Below, one piece after another: positions 25,265-33,116 of a stretch of DNA of 64,000 nucleotides; position 1 is the stretch's first letter, and the number at the start of each line of letters is the position of its first letter. Source of the stretch: Roseovarius pacificus (GTDB lineage: Bacteria > Pseudomonadota > Alphaproteobacteria > Rhodobacterales > Rhodobacteraceae). The notes under the pieces were generated by a model that was not told the DNA's origin, searched no databases, and saw nothing but the letters and a program-made list of their open reading frames with translations. The stretch lies in NCBI RefSeq assembly GCF_900142665.1, contig NZ_FRBR01000001.1, forward strand, positions 744,001 to 808,000. Direction: 5' to 3'. Made by a program: the position numbers and the translations under genes.

Positions 25265-27208
25265 ATGACACGGATCACCAAGGGGCTGCTGCTCCTGTCC
25301 GCCTGCGGCTGGGCGGGCACAGTTCACGCCCAGGACGGCACGGCCTTCGATCTCGGGACCATCCGGATCGACACCGACGAGGCCCAAGCCCTTCTGGGCA
25401 ATGAAGAAATCGACGCCGAAGACCTCGAGAACAGGAACCCGTCCACCACCAAGGACGTGTTCGCCGGTGAGTCCTCCATCACCGCCAGCGGCGGCGCCTC
25501 CATCGCGCAAAAGGTCTATGTGAACGGGATCGAGGAAAGCCTGCTCTCGGTCACCATAGACGGCGCGCGCCAGAACAAGTCGGCGTTTCACCACACCGGC
25601 AACGTGCTCTTGGACCCCGCATTGCTGAAACGGGTCGAAGTCAGCGAAGGCATCGCCCCCGCCGACGCCGGCCCCGGCGCACTGGCAGGCCAGATCGCCT
25701 ATGAAACAAAGGATGTCGGCGACCTTCTGGACGACGGCGACAGCTTCGGCGGCTTCTCCAGCGTGACGGGCGGCACCAACGGTTATGGCGCGCGCGGCAC
25801 GCTGACATTGTTCGGCCGCCAGGGCGGTTTCGAATGGCTGCTCAGCGGCACCCGTCACAAGGGCGACGATTACGATGACGGCGCAGGGCGCACCGTCCCC
25901 GGCACCGAAGCCGACCTCACCGATTACATGCTGAAACTGGCCTATACCGGCCAGAGCGGCGGGCGGCTGGAATTCTCGGCCTCGCAAACCGAAGACACCG
26001 GCACCCGCTCGGCACAGACCGGACCGGGCGGCCTGCTGTACACGCGGCCGGATTTCGCCGCGGTGGTCGGGCGCAACTCTTCCTTTGTCGAGGCCCTGTC
26101 GAAACGGAACTCCTACACGCTGACCTATACCGATGAAACACCCGAAGGCTGGCTCGATCCGACGGTGCAACTGTCTTATAACGAACAGGAAATCGACGCT
26201 TCTGGCGTGTGGGGCCTCAACACCAGCCTCAGCGGCACCGTCAAGAACGAATGGGCCACCGGGAACGGAACGATCACAGCCGGGTTGGATTTCTTCGATG
26301 AAGAGGCCAAAGGCCACAGCCGTGTTCCCGGTTCTCTGACAGGCAAGGAAAAACTCAGGAATTACGGCCTGTTCGTGCAAGCCCGGCAGGATCTGAGCGA
26401 CCGCGTATCGGTATCCTACGGCGCGCGTTTCGACACGCAGCGGTTCAGGGCGGCCAATGGCATGGTGTTTAAGGATAACGGCATGAGCGCCAACGGTGCG
26501 GTCGATATCATCCTGTCGGACAACTGGACCTTCAACGCCGGCGCCGCAACCAGCTGGGGCGGGTACGAACTGGGCGAAGCGGCCCTGATCGACCCCACCG
26601 CCTGGACCTATGCGGGCTTCACGTCGTCACGCGCGAACTCCGCACGCGCCGGTCTGCGCTATGCCAGTGGCCCCTGGGAGGTCAGCGGCGCGCTGTTCTA
26701 TACCGAGGTGAACGACGTCAACGCCGTCCTGCCCACCGCCGGCAATCGCGGCGCGACAAGCGATCTGGTTTCGCAAGGCTTTGACGGGTCTGTTTCCTAC
26801 CGCGGCGCACAAGGGTTCGTTCGTATGAACTACACCTATGCCGATGTGGAACTCGACGATACCGCCATCGGATCGACCGCCTATTACCTCGGGCGCCCGG
26901 CGGGCCATATCATCGGGCTGGAAGCGGGCTATGACATCACGCAGGAATGGCGTGTCGGCGGCAACGCGCAGATCGTTCTGGAAAACGACGATATCACGCC
27001 GTCCCTGCCCGCCTATGAGACAGTCAACCTCTATACCAGTTACAAACCGGCCACCCTCGACGGGCTGGAATTGCGGCTGGACGTGTATAACCTGTTCGAT
27101 GAAACCTATGCGGCGCGCAGCTCGGACGGGATCGACATCCCCTCGCGCGTCGTTGCCCTGAACGAACCGGGGCGCACCTTTGCGCTGACGGCCAGGCTGA
27201 ACTTCTGA
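25265..27208 (+). CDS. TonB-dependent outer-membrane receptor (siderophore or heme type)
   Basis: The protein is 647 aa with signal peptide MTRITKGLLLLSACGWAGTVHA. A plug domain covers about 45-160 (STTKDVFAGESSITASGG, VTIDGARQNKSAFHHTGNVLLDPALLKRVEVSEG), followed by a beta-barrel ending in the outer-membrane C-terminal Phe (TFALTARLNF). VYNLFDETYAARSSDG is the usual late-barrel TonB-receptor signature. The short IRIDTDEAQALLG near the N-terminus is a possible TonB box. The downstream ABC importer is of the ferric-siderophore class, so this is likely its outer-membrane gate. TonB-ExbBD are not in the window. The plug segment QNKSAFHHTG also occurs in heme receptors, so heme is an alternative ligand. 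Confidence 0.92.
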   Translation: MTRITKGLLLLSACGWAGTVHAQDGTAFDLGTIRIDTDEAQALLGNEEIDAEDLENRNPSTTKDVFAGESSITASGGASIAQKVYVNGIEESLLSVTIDGARQNKSAFHHTGNVLLDPALLKRVEVSEGIAPADAGPGALAGQIAYETKDVGDLLDDGDSFGGFSSVTGGTNGYGARGTLTLFGRQGGFEWLLSGTRHKGDDYDDGAGRTVPGTEADLTDYMLKLAYTGQSGGRLEFSASQTEDTGTRSAQTGPGGLLYTRPDFAAVVGRNSSFVEALSKRNSYTLTYTDETPEGWLDPTVQLSYNEQEIDASGVWGLNTSLSGTVKNEWATGNGTITAGLDFFDEEAKGHSRVPGSLTGKEKLRNYGLFVQARQDLSDRVSVSYGARFDTQRFRAANGMVFKDNGMSANGAVDIILSDNWTFNAGAATSWGGYELGEAALIDPTAWTYAGFTSSRANSARAGLRYASGPWEVSGALFYTEVNDVNAVLPTAGNRGATSDLVSQGFDGSVSYRGAQGFVRMNYTYADVELDDTAIGSTAYYLGRPAGHIIGLEAGYDITQEWRVGGNAQIVLENDDITPSLPAYETVNLYTSYKPATLDGLELRLDVYNLFDETYAARSSDGIDIPSRVVALNEPGRTFALTARLNF

Positions 27209-27231
27209 CCGGCGAACACGGAAAACAATCT

Positions 27232-27257
27232 GGGCGCGCCGCGACATCGGCGCGCCC
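27232..27257. terminator. Bidirectional terminator between the TonB receptor and DUF2218 genes
   Basis: GGGCGCGCC (27232-27240) pairs with GGCGCGCCC (27249-27257) around an eight-base loop, between two convergent genes. Downstream runs are TGTCGTATTT on the plus strand and AGATTGTTTTCC on the minus strand. Confidence 0.75.
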
Positions 27258-27265
27258 TGTCGTAT

Positions 27266-27571
27266 TTACAGGGCCTGCCAGCCCATCCCCTTGAACGCCT
27301 CGCGAAACGCAAACCGTTCAAGATGAACGTCGACGATATGCCGGGCAGCTTTCAGCCCTGCCTCGTCCGGTGCGCAGATCTCGACCCGTAGTTCGCTTGC
27401 GGTCGCTCTCAGCCGCACAGGCCCCGGCGGCAGCGCGGCTTCGCCACTTTGCGCGTCATAGCGCACCTCCACCTTGTGGGCGAAATGCTTGCACAGTTGT
27501 TGCAGGTATTTACTGGCGTTTTCGGTCGCGAAAATCCCGACTTCAGAGTACATTTTTCCGGTCACATCCAA
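27266..27571 (-). CDS. DUF2218-family small protein
   Basis: The protein is 101 aa. The motif TENASKYLQQLCKHFAHKVEVRYD is diagnostic of the DUF2218 family, whose members are small cytoplasmic proteins commonly found beside iron-siderophore genes. The biochemical role is not established. The ATG at 27571 has AGGA six bases before it; MYSEV (27553) is an alternative. It diverges from the siderophore ABC operon and converges on the TonB receptor gene, with an iron-box-like palindrome just upstream of its start. That placement supports a function in iron handling. Confidence 0.85.
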   Translation of the reverse strand: MDVTGKMYSEVGIFATENASKYLQQLCKHFAHKVEVRYDAQSGEAALPPGPVRLRATASELRVEICAPDEAGLKAARHIVDVHLERFAFREAFKGMGWQAL

Positions 27572-27575
27572 TTCC

Positions 27576-27591
27576 TGACTATTTTAGGTCA
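27576..27591. promoter_or_regulatory. Candidate iron-responsive operator
   Basis: TGACTATTTTAGGTCA has TGAC/GTCA arms around an A/T core, between the divergent DUF2218 and siderophore-binding-protein genes. From memory it resembles the iron-rhodo-box described for Rhodobacterales iron regulons; I could not compare it with the published matrix. Confidence 0.4.
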
Positions 27592-27596
27592 ATTAA

Positions 27597-27623
27597 GCCC
27601 TTGCAGTCGCCCGTTGCAAGGGC
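27597..27623. repeat. Inverted repeat in the siderophore operon leader
   Basis: GCCCTTGCA (27597-27605) and TGCAAGGGC (27615-27623) are perfect arms around nine bases, 76-102 bases before the binding-protein ATG. It could be an operator or a leader hairpin. A further TTGCAA-like half (TATTGCAACC) follows at 27625. Confidence 0.45.
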
Positions 27624-27698
27624 ATATTGCAACCGGAACACCGCGCCGCCAGCCCACGCCAGCCCCGCGCCCACTCACCTCGACCGAAGGATGATCCG

Positions 27699-28607
27699 AT
27701 GCGTGATCTGTTCGCGATGGCTGCCGCGTTTACCTTTTGCTGCGTCTCCGGCGCACTGGCCCAAACCCTGACCGTGGACACCGCCCGTGGCGATGTTGAG
27801 GTGCCAGCCGCCCCCCAGACTATCGCCGTGTTCGATGTGCCCGCGATCGACACGCTCGAAGCACTCGGCGTAGCGATCGCAGGGGTGCCCGCGCCGCTCT
27901 ACCTGCCGTATCTCGACGATGTGGCCGCCGAAGCCGAACAGGTCGGTACCCTGTTCGAACCCGATTACGAAACACTGGCCACCATGGCGCCCGACCTCAT
28001 CATCGCCGGGGGGCGCAGTTCAGAGCAGGTGGACACGCTGGCACGGATCGCTCCAACCATCGACATGACCATCTGGGGCGGTGACATGGCCGCGCAAGCC
28101 ATGGCCCGCACCACCGCCTACGGCGCCATATTCGACCGTCAGGACCAGGCCGCCGCACTCAACGCGGCGTTCACGGCCCGGCTGGCCGAAGCGCGCGACG
28201 TCGTCGCGGGCAAGGGCAACGCCCTGATCCTGCTGACCAACGGTGGCAAGATTTCCGCCTATGGCGACGACAGCCGCTTTGGCTGGTTGCACAGCGCCAC
28301 CGGCCTGCCCGAAGCCTATCCCGGCGTGTCTTCGGAAACGCATGGCGAGGCGGTGTCGTTTGAATTCGTCGCCGATCTCAACCCCGACTGGATACTGGTG
28401 ATCGACCGCGGCGCGGCTATCGGCGCGGCAGGTCAGGCCGCGGCGGCGACGCTGGACAATCCGCTGGTTCAGGGCACCACCGCCGCGCAAAGCGGGCAGA
28501 TCGTTCATCTCGATGCCGGGCCGATCTATATCGCTGGCGGCGGCATGCAGTCGATGATGCACACGCTGGATGAACTGATCGCCGCCTTCCGGGCCTCCGG
28601 GGGCTAA
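27699..28607 (+). CDS. Siderophore ABC transporter periplasmic binding protein (FatB/CeuE type)
   Basis: The protein is 302 aa. The start is the ATG at 27699, with AAGGA upstream and an immediate signal peptide (MRDLFAMAAAFTFCCVSGALAQ). The helical-backbone binding fold shows VFDVPAIDTLEALGV, YETLATMAPDLIIAGGRSSEQV and FEFVADLNPDWILVIDRG, typical of FatB/CeuE/YclQ-type catecholate-siderophore receptors. A cysteine pair in the signal region could be read as a lipobox, but the A-L-A-Q site favours signal peptidase I. It heads a four-gene operon with two permeases and an ATPase. Confidence 0.92.
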   Translation: MRDLFAMAAAFTFCCVSGALAQTLTVDTARGDVEVPAAPQTIAVFDVPAIDTLEALGVAIAGVPAPLYLPYLDDVAAEAEQVGTLFEPDYETLATMAPDLIIAGGRSSEQVDTLARIAPTIDMTIWGGDMAAQAMARTTAYGAIFDRQDQAAALNAAFTARLAEARDVVAGKGNALILLTNGGKISAYGDDSRFGWLHSATGLPEAYPGVSSETHGEAVSFEFVADLNPDWILVIDRGAAIGAAGQAAAATLDNPLVQGTTAAQSGQIVHLDAGPIYIAGGGMQSMMHTLDELIAAFRASGG

Positions 28608-28612
28608 GCCCG

Positions 28613-29557
28613 GTGCGGCTGCCGCTGATCATTGCGCTCGTGCTGGCCGCCCTCGTGACGGCCAGCCTGTGCATCGGTGCCGCCTCGCTGTTTGCCGGGG
28701 ATCTCGACGCCGGTTTCCTGATCGCGACCAGCCGTTTTCCCCGCACCGCCGCAGCGCTGCTGGCGGGCATGGGGCTGGCGCTGGCGGGGGTGGTGGTACA
28801 GCAATCGGTGCAAAACCGTCTTGTCGAACCCAGCCTGATCGGCACCCCGGAATCCGCCATGCTGGGATTGCTGGCGATCACACTGGCCTGGCCGGGTGCT
28901 CCGATCTGGATCAAGATGTGCAGCGGCGCGCTGGCGGCACTGGCGGGCATGGCCGGATTCCTTGGCCTTGCGCGCGCCCTGCCCCGGCACGATCCGATGC
29001 TGTTGCCCATCGTCGGCATGATCTATGGCGGCATCCTGATGGCTGTCGGGCTGTGGCTGGCATGGGTCACCGACCTGATGCAATACCTGGGCACATGGCG
29101 CCTGAGCGAGTTTTCAGGCGTGGTGCAGGGGCGCTATGAACTGCTCTGGGGGATCGCCGCGCTGGCGGTGTTGCTCTATCTGGTTGCCGACCGCATCACT
29201 CTTCTGGGCCTTGGAGAGACACAGGCCCGCAGTCTCGGCCTGAACTATGGCCAGACCCGCGCGCTCGGGCTGGGCATCGTCGCAACGATCATCGCGCTGG
29301 TGGTGGTGACCGTGGGCACCCTGCCCTTTGTGGGGCTGGTCGCCTCGAACATCGTGTCGCGCTGGCGCGGCGACAACCTGCGCGCCAACCTGCCGGTCAT
29401 CGCGGCCTTCGGGGCGGGCGCGGTGCTGGCTGCCGACATTCTGGGGCGCCTCATCCGCTATCCCTATGAAATTCCGGCCGGAACGATCTTTGCCGTGGCC
29501 GGGGCGGGCATCTTCCTGTGGCTGCTCAATGCCGCCCCGGCGCGCGCCCATGATTAA
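28613..29557 (+). CDS. Siderophore ABC transporter permease 1 (FecCD family)
   Basis: The protein is 314 aa with about nine hydrophobic helices. FecCD-family signatures are RFPRTAAALLAGMGLALAGVVVQQSVQNRLVEPSLIGTPESAM and GTLPFVGLVASNIVSRWRGDNLR. The start is a GTG at 28613, six bases after the upstream stop, so it depends on coupled translation. It forms the inner-membrane channel as a heterodimer with the next gene product. The pattern matches FatD/CeuB/YclN. Confidence 0.92.
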   Translation: MRLPLIIALVLAALVTASLCIGAASLFAGDLDAGFLIATSRFPRTAAALLAGMGLALAGVVVQQSVQNRLVEPSLIGTPESAMLGLLAITLAWPGAPIWIKMCSGALAALAGMAGFLGLARALPRHDPMLLPIVGMIYGGILMAVGLWLAWVTDLMQYLGTWRLSEFSGVVQGRYELLWGIAALAVLLYLVADRITLLGLGETQARSLGLNYGQTRALGLGIVATIIALVVVTVGTLPFVGLVASNIVSRWRGDNLRANLPVIAAFGAGAVLAADILGRLIRYPYEIPAGTIFAVAGAGIFLWLLNAAPARAHD

Positions 29558-30494
29558 ACGGCGGGTGACATGGCTGGCGCTGGCGATGCTGGCGCTCTCG
29601 GCGGGCTTCCTGCTGTGGCAACTCAAAGGGCCCACCGGGTTCATCCTGACGCTCAGGGGCACCAAGCTGGCCACGCTGATCATGGTCGGCGCGGCCACCG
29701 GCGCGGCGACAATCCTGTTTCAGACGGTCGCCGCGAACCAGCTTCTGACACCGGGGCTGGTCGGGTTCGATGCGCTCTACGTGTTTCTGCAAACCCTGCT
29801 GGTGTTCCTGCTGGGCGGTGTCGGCTATGCCGCGATCCCCGCGGCGGCGGGGTTTCTGGCCGAAGCCGGCCTGATGATACTGGTCGCCGTGATCGTCTTT
29901 CGCCTTTTGTTTCGCAATGGCGGCGCTGACGTTATCCGTATTCTCCTGACCGGCGTCATTCTGGGGATCATGCTGCGCGGGCTGGCCGAATTGCTCCAAC
30001 GCCTGCTGGACCCGGCGGAATTTTCCGTCGTGCAACAGGCCAGCTTTGCCAGTTTCAGCGCGGTCAGTCCCGCGCAACTGGCCATCACCGGGACGGCGCT
30101 GGCCATCGCCCTGTTTCTCTGTGCCCGCATGGCGCCCCGGCTTGACGTGGCGGCGCTTGGGCGCCCCGTTGCGCGCGGCCTCGGGCTGGATTACGACCGG
30201 CTGATCATGCAGGCGCTCGCACTGGTGGCGGCGCTGGTGGCGATCTCAACCGCGCTGGTCGGTCCACTGACATTCCTGGGGCTTCTTGCCGCCAGCCTTG
30301 CGCGCGAACTGGTGCCCACACATCGCCACGCATGGCTGATCCCCGCCGCCGCCCTGACCGGCGCGCTGATCCTCGTTGCGGGGCAATTCGTGTTCGAGCG
30401 CCTTCTGGGTCAGCAATCCACCCTGTCGGTAATTGTCGAATTTTTCGGCGGGCTGCTGTTCATCGCCCTGATCTTCAGACGGAGAACCCTATGA
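29550..30494 (+). CDS. Siderophore ABC transporter permease 2 (FecCD family)
   Basis: The protein is 314 aa from ATG 29550, overlapping the previous stop by eight bases. It has the FecCD core: FILTLRGTKLATLIMVGAATGAATILFQTVAANQLLTPGLVGFDALYVF and VGPLTFLGLLAASLARELVPTHRHAWLIPAAAL. It corresponds to FatC/CeuC/YclO, the second channel half. A longer upstream reading in this frame is a shadow of permease 1. Confidence 0.92.
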   Translation: MIKRRVTWLALAMLALSAGFLLWQLKGPTGFILTLRGTKLATLIMVGAATGAATILFQTVAANQLLTPGLVGFDALYVFLQTLLVFLLGGVGYAAIPAAAGFLAEAGLMILVAVIVFRLLFRNGGADVIRILLTGVILGIMLRGLAELLQRLLDPAEFSVVQQASFASFSAVSPAQLAITGTALAIALFLCARMAPRLDVAALGRPVARGLGLDYDRLIMQALALVAALVAISTALVGPLTFLGLLAASLARELVPTHRHAWLIPAAALTGALILVAGQFVFERLLGQQSTLSVIVEFFGGLLFIALIFRRRTL

Positions 30495-31252
30495 TCGAGG
30501 TGTCCAACCTGTCGTATTCCGCCGGTCAGGCGCAGATCCTGCGCGACATCAGCCTGACCATCCCGCAGGGCGGGATCACGGCCATCATCGGGCCGAACGG
30601 GGCGGGCAAATCCAGCCTCCTGCACTGCATCGCGGGCCTGTTGACGCCGTCGGGCGGACAAGTGCGCATCGACGGCCTCGACCCGTTTGATGCCCCGCAC
30701 CGGGACCGTGCCCGCGCCGTCGCACTGTTGCAGCAGACGCCGCGTATTGCCACACGCCTGCGGGTTCGCGAACTGGTCGCCTTCGGGCGCTGGCCCCATC
30801 ACGGAGGCCGCCCCGGCCCCGAGGATGCGCGCCTGACCGAAGAGGCCCTCGCCACCTTCGACCTGACCCCGCTGGCCGACCGGTCACTGGAGACCCTCTC
30901 GGGCGGGCAACGTCAACGCGCGCTGGTTGCCATGACATGGGCGCAGTCCGCGCCATGGCTGTTGCTGGACGAGCCGCTCAACGCGCTCGATCCGAAATAT
31001 GCCCGCGACCTGATGGAACGCCTTCACGATCTGACACGCCCCGCCCCCGAACAACGCAGCGTCGTCGTGGTGATCCACGACATCAACGCCGCCGCCGGCT
31101 GGGCCGATCGCGTGATCGCCCTCAAGGATGGGGAAATCGGTGCCAGTGGCCCCTGCAACGACATCATGACCCCCGCGACCCTGCACGCGGTGTTTGGAAT
31201 GGCGTTCGATGTCATCGACCACAAACAGCGGCCCGTCGTGATTGCACGATGA
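30491..31252 (+). CDS. Siderophore ABC transporter ATP-binding protein
   Basis: The protein is 253 aa. Walker A is GPNGAGKSS (34-42), the signature LSGGQRQRALVAM, Walker B WLLLDEPLNALD, and the switch His in VVVVIHDINAA. It belongs to the FecE/FepC/YclP iron-chelate ATPases. The ATG overlaps the permease 2 stop (ATGA), so all four importer genes are translationally linked. It is the last gene before a 339-base gap leading to rpoN. Confidence 0.94.
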   Translation: MIEVSNLSYSAGQAQILRDISLTIPQGGITAIIGPNGAGKSSLLHCIAGLLTPSGGQVRIDGLDPFDAPHRDRARAVALLQQTPRIATRLRVRELVAFGRWPHHGGRPGPEDARLTEEALATFDLTPLADRSLETLSGGQRQRALVAMTWAQSAPWLLLDEPLNALDPKYARDLMERLHDLTRPAPEQRSVVVVIHDINAAAGWADRVIALKDGEIGASGPCNDIMTPATLHAVFGMAFDVIDHKQRPVVIAR

Positions 31253-31591
31253 GCGGGCCGATCCGGCCAGGGGCCCACTTGGCGCTCAGCTAATTCAAAC
31301 GGACCTGTCACCAGCGTTTTCTCTGCGCCTGACGCTTCCTCAGGCAGACTAACGAAATAGACTTCGAAGCTTGCGGCGCCCCAAAACAGAACAATTCCCG
31401 CGAAAACTGACTGCAAGACAGACAATCCCGAAACGAGAGGGCTATGCAGGGCTTCTCCCCGACTTAAAAACTGACAAAATTCATGGAAACTGTATTTTTG
31501 GCACGATTCTTGCTATTCCAATTTTACACAAGCCCGCTATCCGGACGAGGAGGGACGGAGAGCGGCGCAGGCAGATCTGGGGGGAGAAAGA
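31253..31591. other. Intergenic region upstream of rpoN
   Basis: This stretch holds the end of the siderophore operon and the rpoN promoter region. A GCCTGA..TCAGGC inverted repeat (about 31326-31344) and two ACAATTCCCG/ACAATCCCG direct repeats (31391 and 31422) precede the -24/-12 element at 31499. No gene is apparent. Confidence 0.55.
31499..31514 (+). promoter_or_regulatory. Sigma-54 (-24/-12) promoter of rpoN
   Basis: TGGCACGATTCTTGCT matches the sigma-54 consensus TGGCACG-N4-TTGCW at every fixed position. It lies 78 bases before the rpoN ATG. Sigma-54 therefore most likely drives this rpoN gene, either its own product or another copy. Confidence 0.85.
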
Positions 31592-32974
31592 ATGCACCTG
31601 CAAGCGACTCAGGAACTGAGCCAGTCTCAGTCTTTGAAAATCACCGCGCAGGCAATTCAGTCGGTCAAGATATTGCAACTCGGCAGCCAGGAACTCAACG
31701 AACTCCTGCGTGACGAGGCGGAAAGCAATCCGTTGCTGGACGTGCAGTTTCCCGATGCGCATTCCCGGTCTTCCGACGAAAAATGGCGGCCCGTCGATAC
31801 ATCGGCGCGCCCATCCACGTCTGGGGACAACATATCGGCAACGGATATCCCCAGCATCGCCGATACTCATGCCCACCATGTCAGCCTGCGAGAACACCTG
31901 CATCAGCAGGCGGCGATCACGTTCCATAAAAAACACGACAGGACCATCGCCTTCGAAATCATCGAGTCCATCGAACCGGACGGATACTTTCGGCGATCCG
32001 CAATCGAAATCGCCGACACCCTGAAAACAAGCGAACCACGCATCCTTCAGGTTCTCGGCAAAATACAGGAGTTTTCACCGTGCGGCGTCGGCGCGCGCGA
32101 TCTGGCGGAATGTCTGCGCCTGCAACTGACCGAACGCGGGGAACTGACCCCAAAAATAAGTTGTTTTCTGGAAAACCTTCCACTTCTGGCCAATTACGAG
32201 GTCGACAAACTCGCCCGGAAATGCGGCTGCGACCGGCGGGGCGTCATCGAAATAATCGAGCATTTGAAGCGGTTGAACCCCGCACCGGGGCGTCAATTCG
32301 ATACAAGCCCCACACCGCTGGCCATGCCCGATATCATCGTTCGCTACGACACCGCAGACGACTTCAAGGTTGAGTTGAATACCGATCTCTTGCCCAAAGC
32401 ACTGATCGACCGGGACTATTATGCCCTGATACGCCGCCATTCACAGACACGCAGCGACAGAAAATTCATTGCCGACTGCATGAAGAGCGCAACCTGGCTG
32501 ACCAAGAACCTGGACAGGCGCGCCCAGACCATATTGCAGGTGGCCAGTGAAATCGTCGTCCAGCAGCGCGATTTCTTCGTCCACGGTGCGGACCACCTGA
32601 AACCCCTGTCGCTCAGGGATATTGCAGAGGCGGTTGGCCTGCATCAGTCCACGGTGTCCCGCGCCATAGCCAACAAGTATATCCTGAGTCCGCGCGGCCT
32701 CACCTCGCTGAAGTTCTTTTTCTCCGAGGCGGTTCCGGTGTCCCAGACCCGCACGCAAGTTTCGGGCGAGGCCGTCCGCAACAAGATCAAGGGCCTGATC
32801 GAAGCGGAAATCGCCGGGGCAGTCCTTTCCGATGACGGTATCGTAGAGGAACTATCGCGCAACGGCATCAACATCGCCCGCCGCACCGTTACCAAGTACC
32901 GCAAGATGATGCGCATTCCATCTTCAGCGGTGCGCAAAAGGATCAAGAGAACACAGAGCGTTTCCATTGCCTGA
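31592..32974 (+). CDS. rpoN: RNA polymerase sigma-54 factor, accessory copy
   Basis: The protein is 460 aa. Region I is the Gln/Leu-rich activator-interacting segment (LSQSQSLKITAQAIQSVKILQLGSQELNELL). The core-binding part spans about 110-300, the DNA-binding HTH is SLRDIAEAVGLHQSTVSRAI near 345, and the RpoN box is ARRTVTKYRK at 429-438 (consensus ARRTVAKYRE). Region II between them is short. GGGGGAGAAAG gives a good ribosome site for ATG 31592. It does not sit next to lptB, hpf or ptsN as the housekeeping rpoN does, so I infer an extra copy, as is known in Rhodobacter. No enhancer-binding protein is in the window. Confidence 0.93.
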   Translation: MHLQATQELSQSQSLKITAQAIQSVKILQLGSQELNELLRDEAESNPLLDVQFPDAHSRSSDEKWRPVDTSARPSTSGDNISATDIPSIADTHAHHVSLREHLHQQAAITFHKKHDRTIAFEIIESIEPDGYFRRSAIEIADTLKTSEPRILQVLGKIQEFSPCGVGARDLAECLRLQLTERGELTPKISCFLENLPLLANYEVDKLARKCGCDRRGVIEIIEHLKRLNPAPGRQFDTSPTPLAMPDIIVRYDTADDFKVELNTDLLPKALIDRDYYALIRRHSQTRSDRKFIADCMKSATWLTKNLDRRAQTILQVASEIVVQQRDFFVHGADHLKPLSLRDIAEAVGLHQSTVSRAIANKYILSPRGLTSLKFFFSEAVPVSQTRTQVSGEAVRNKIKGLIEAEIAGAVLSDDGIVEELSRNGINIARRTVTKYRKMMRIPSSAVRKRIKRTQSVSIA

Positions 32975-33116
32975 CGACCGGATCACCGCCATGCCGTTCC
33001 GGCTTTCGAGGGTTGCAATCCGTGCCGGGCGATCCCGAACCCGAAAAGCGCCCGTTCATATCGGGTTTCTCCGACCTCCATCAGCACACACGACACCCTT
33101 CAGATAACAGGAACAC

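Noticed and set aside
31391..31440. ACAATTCCCG/ACAATCCCG direct repeats and CGAAAC..AGGG similarity to 34573-34590 as enhancer sites for a sigma-54 activator
   Set aside because: The matches are short and gapped; chance similarity cannot be excluded by eye, though both lie ~65-70 bases ahead of a -24/-12 element.
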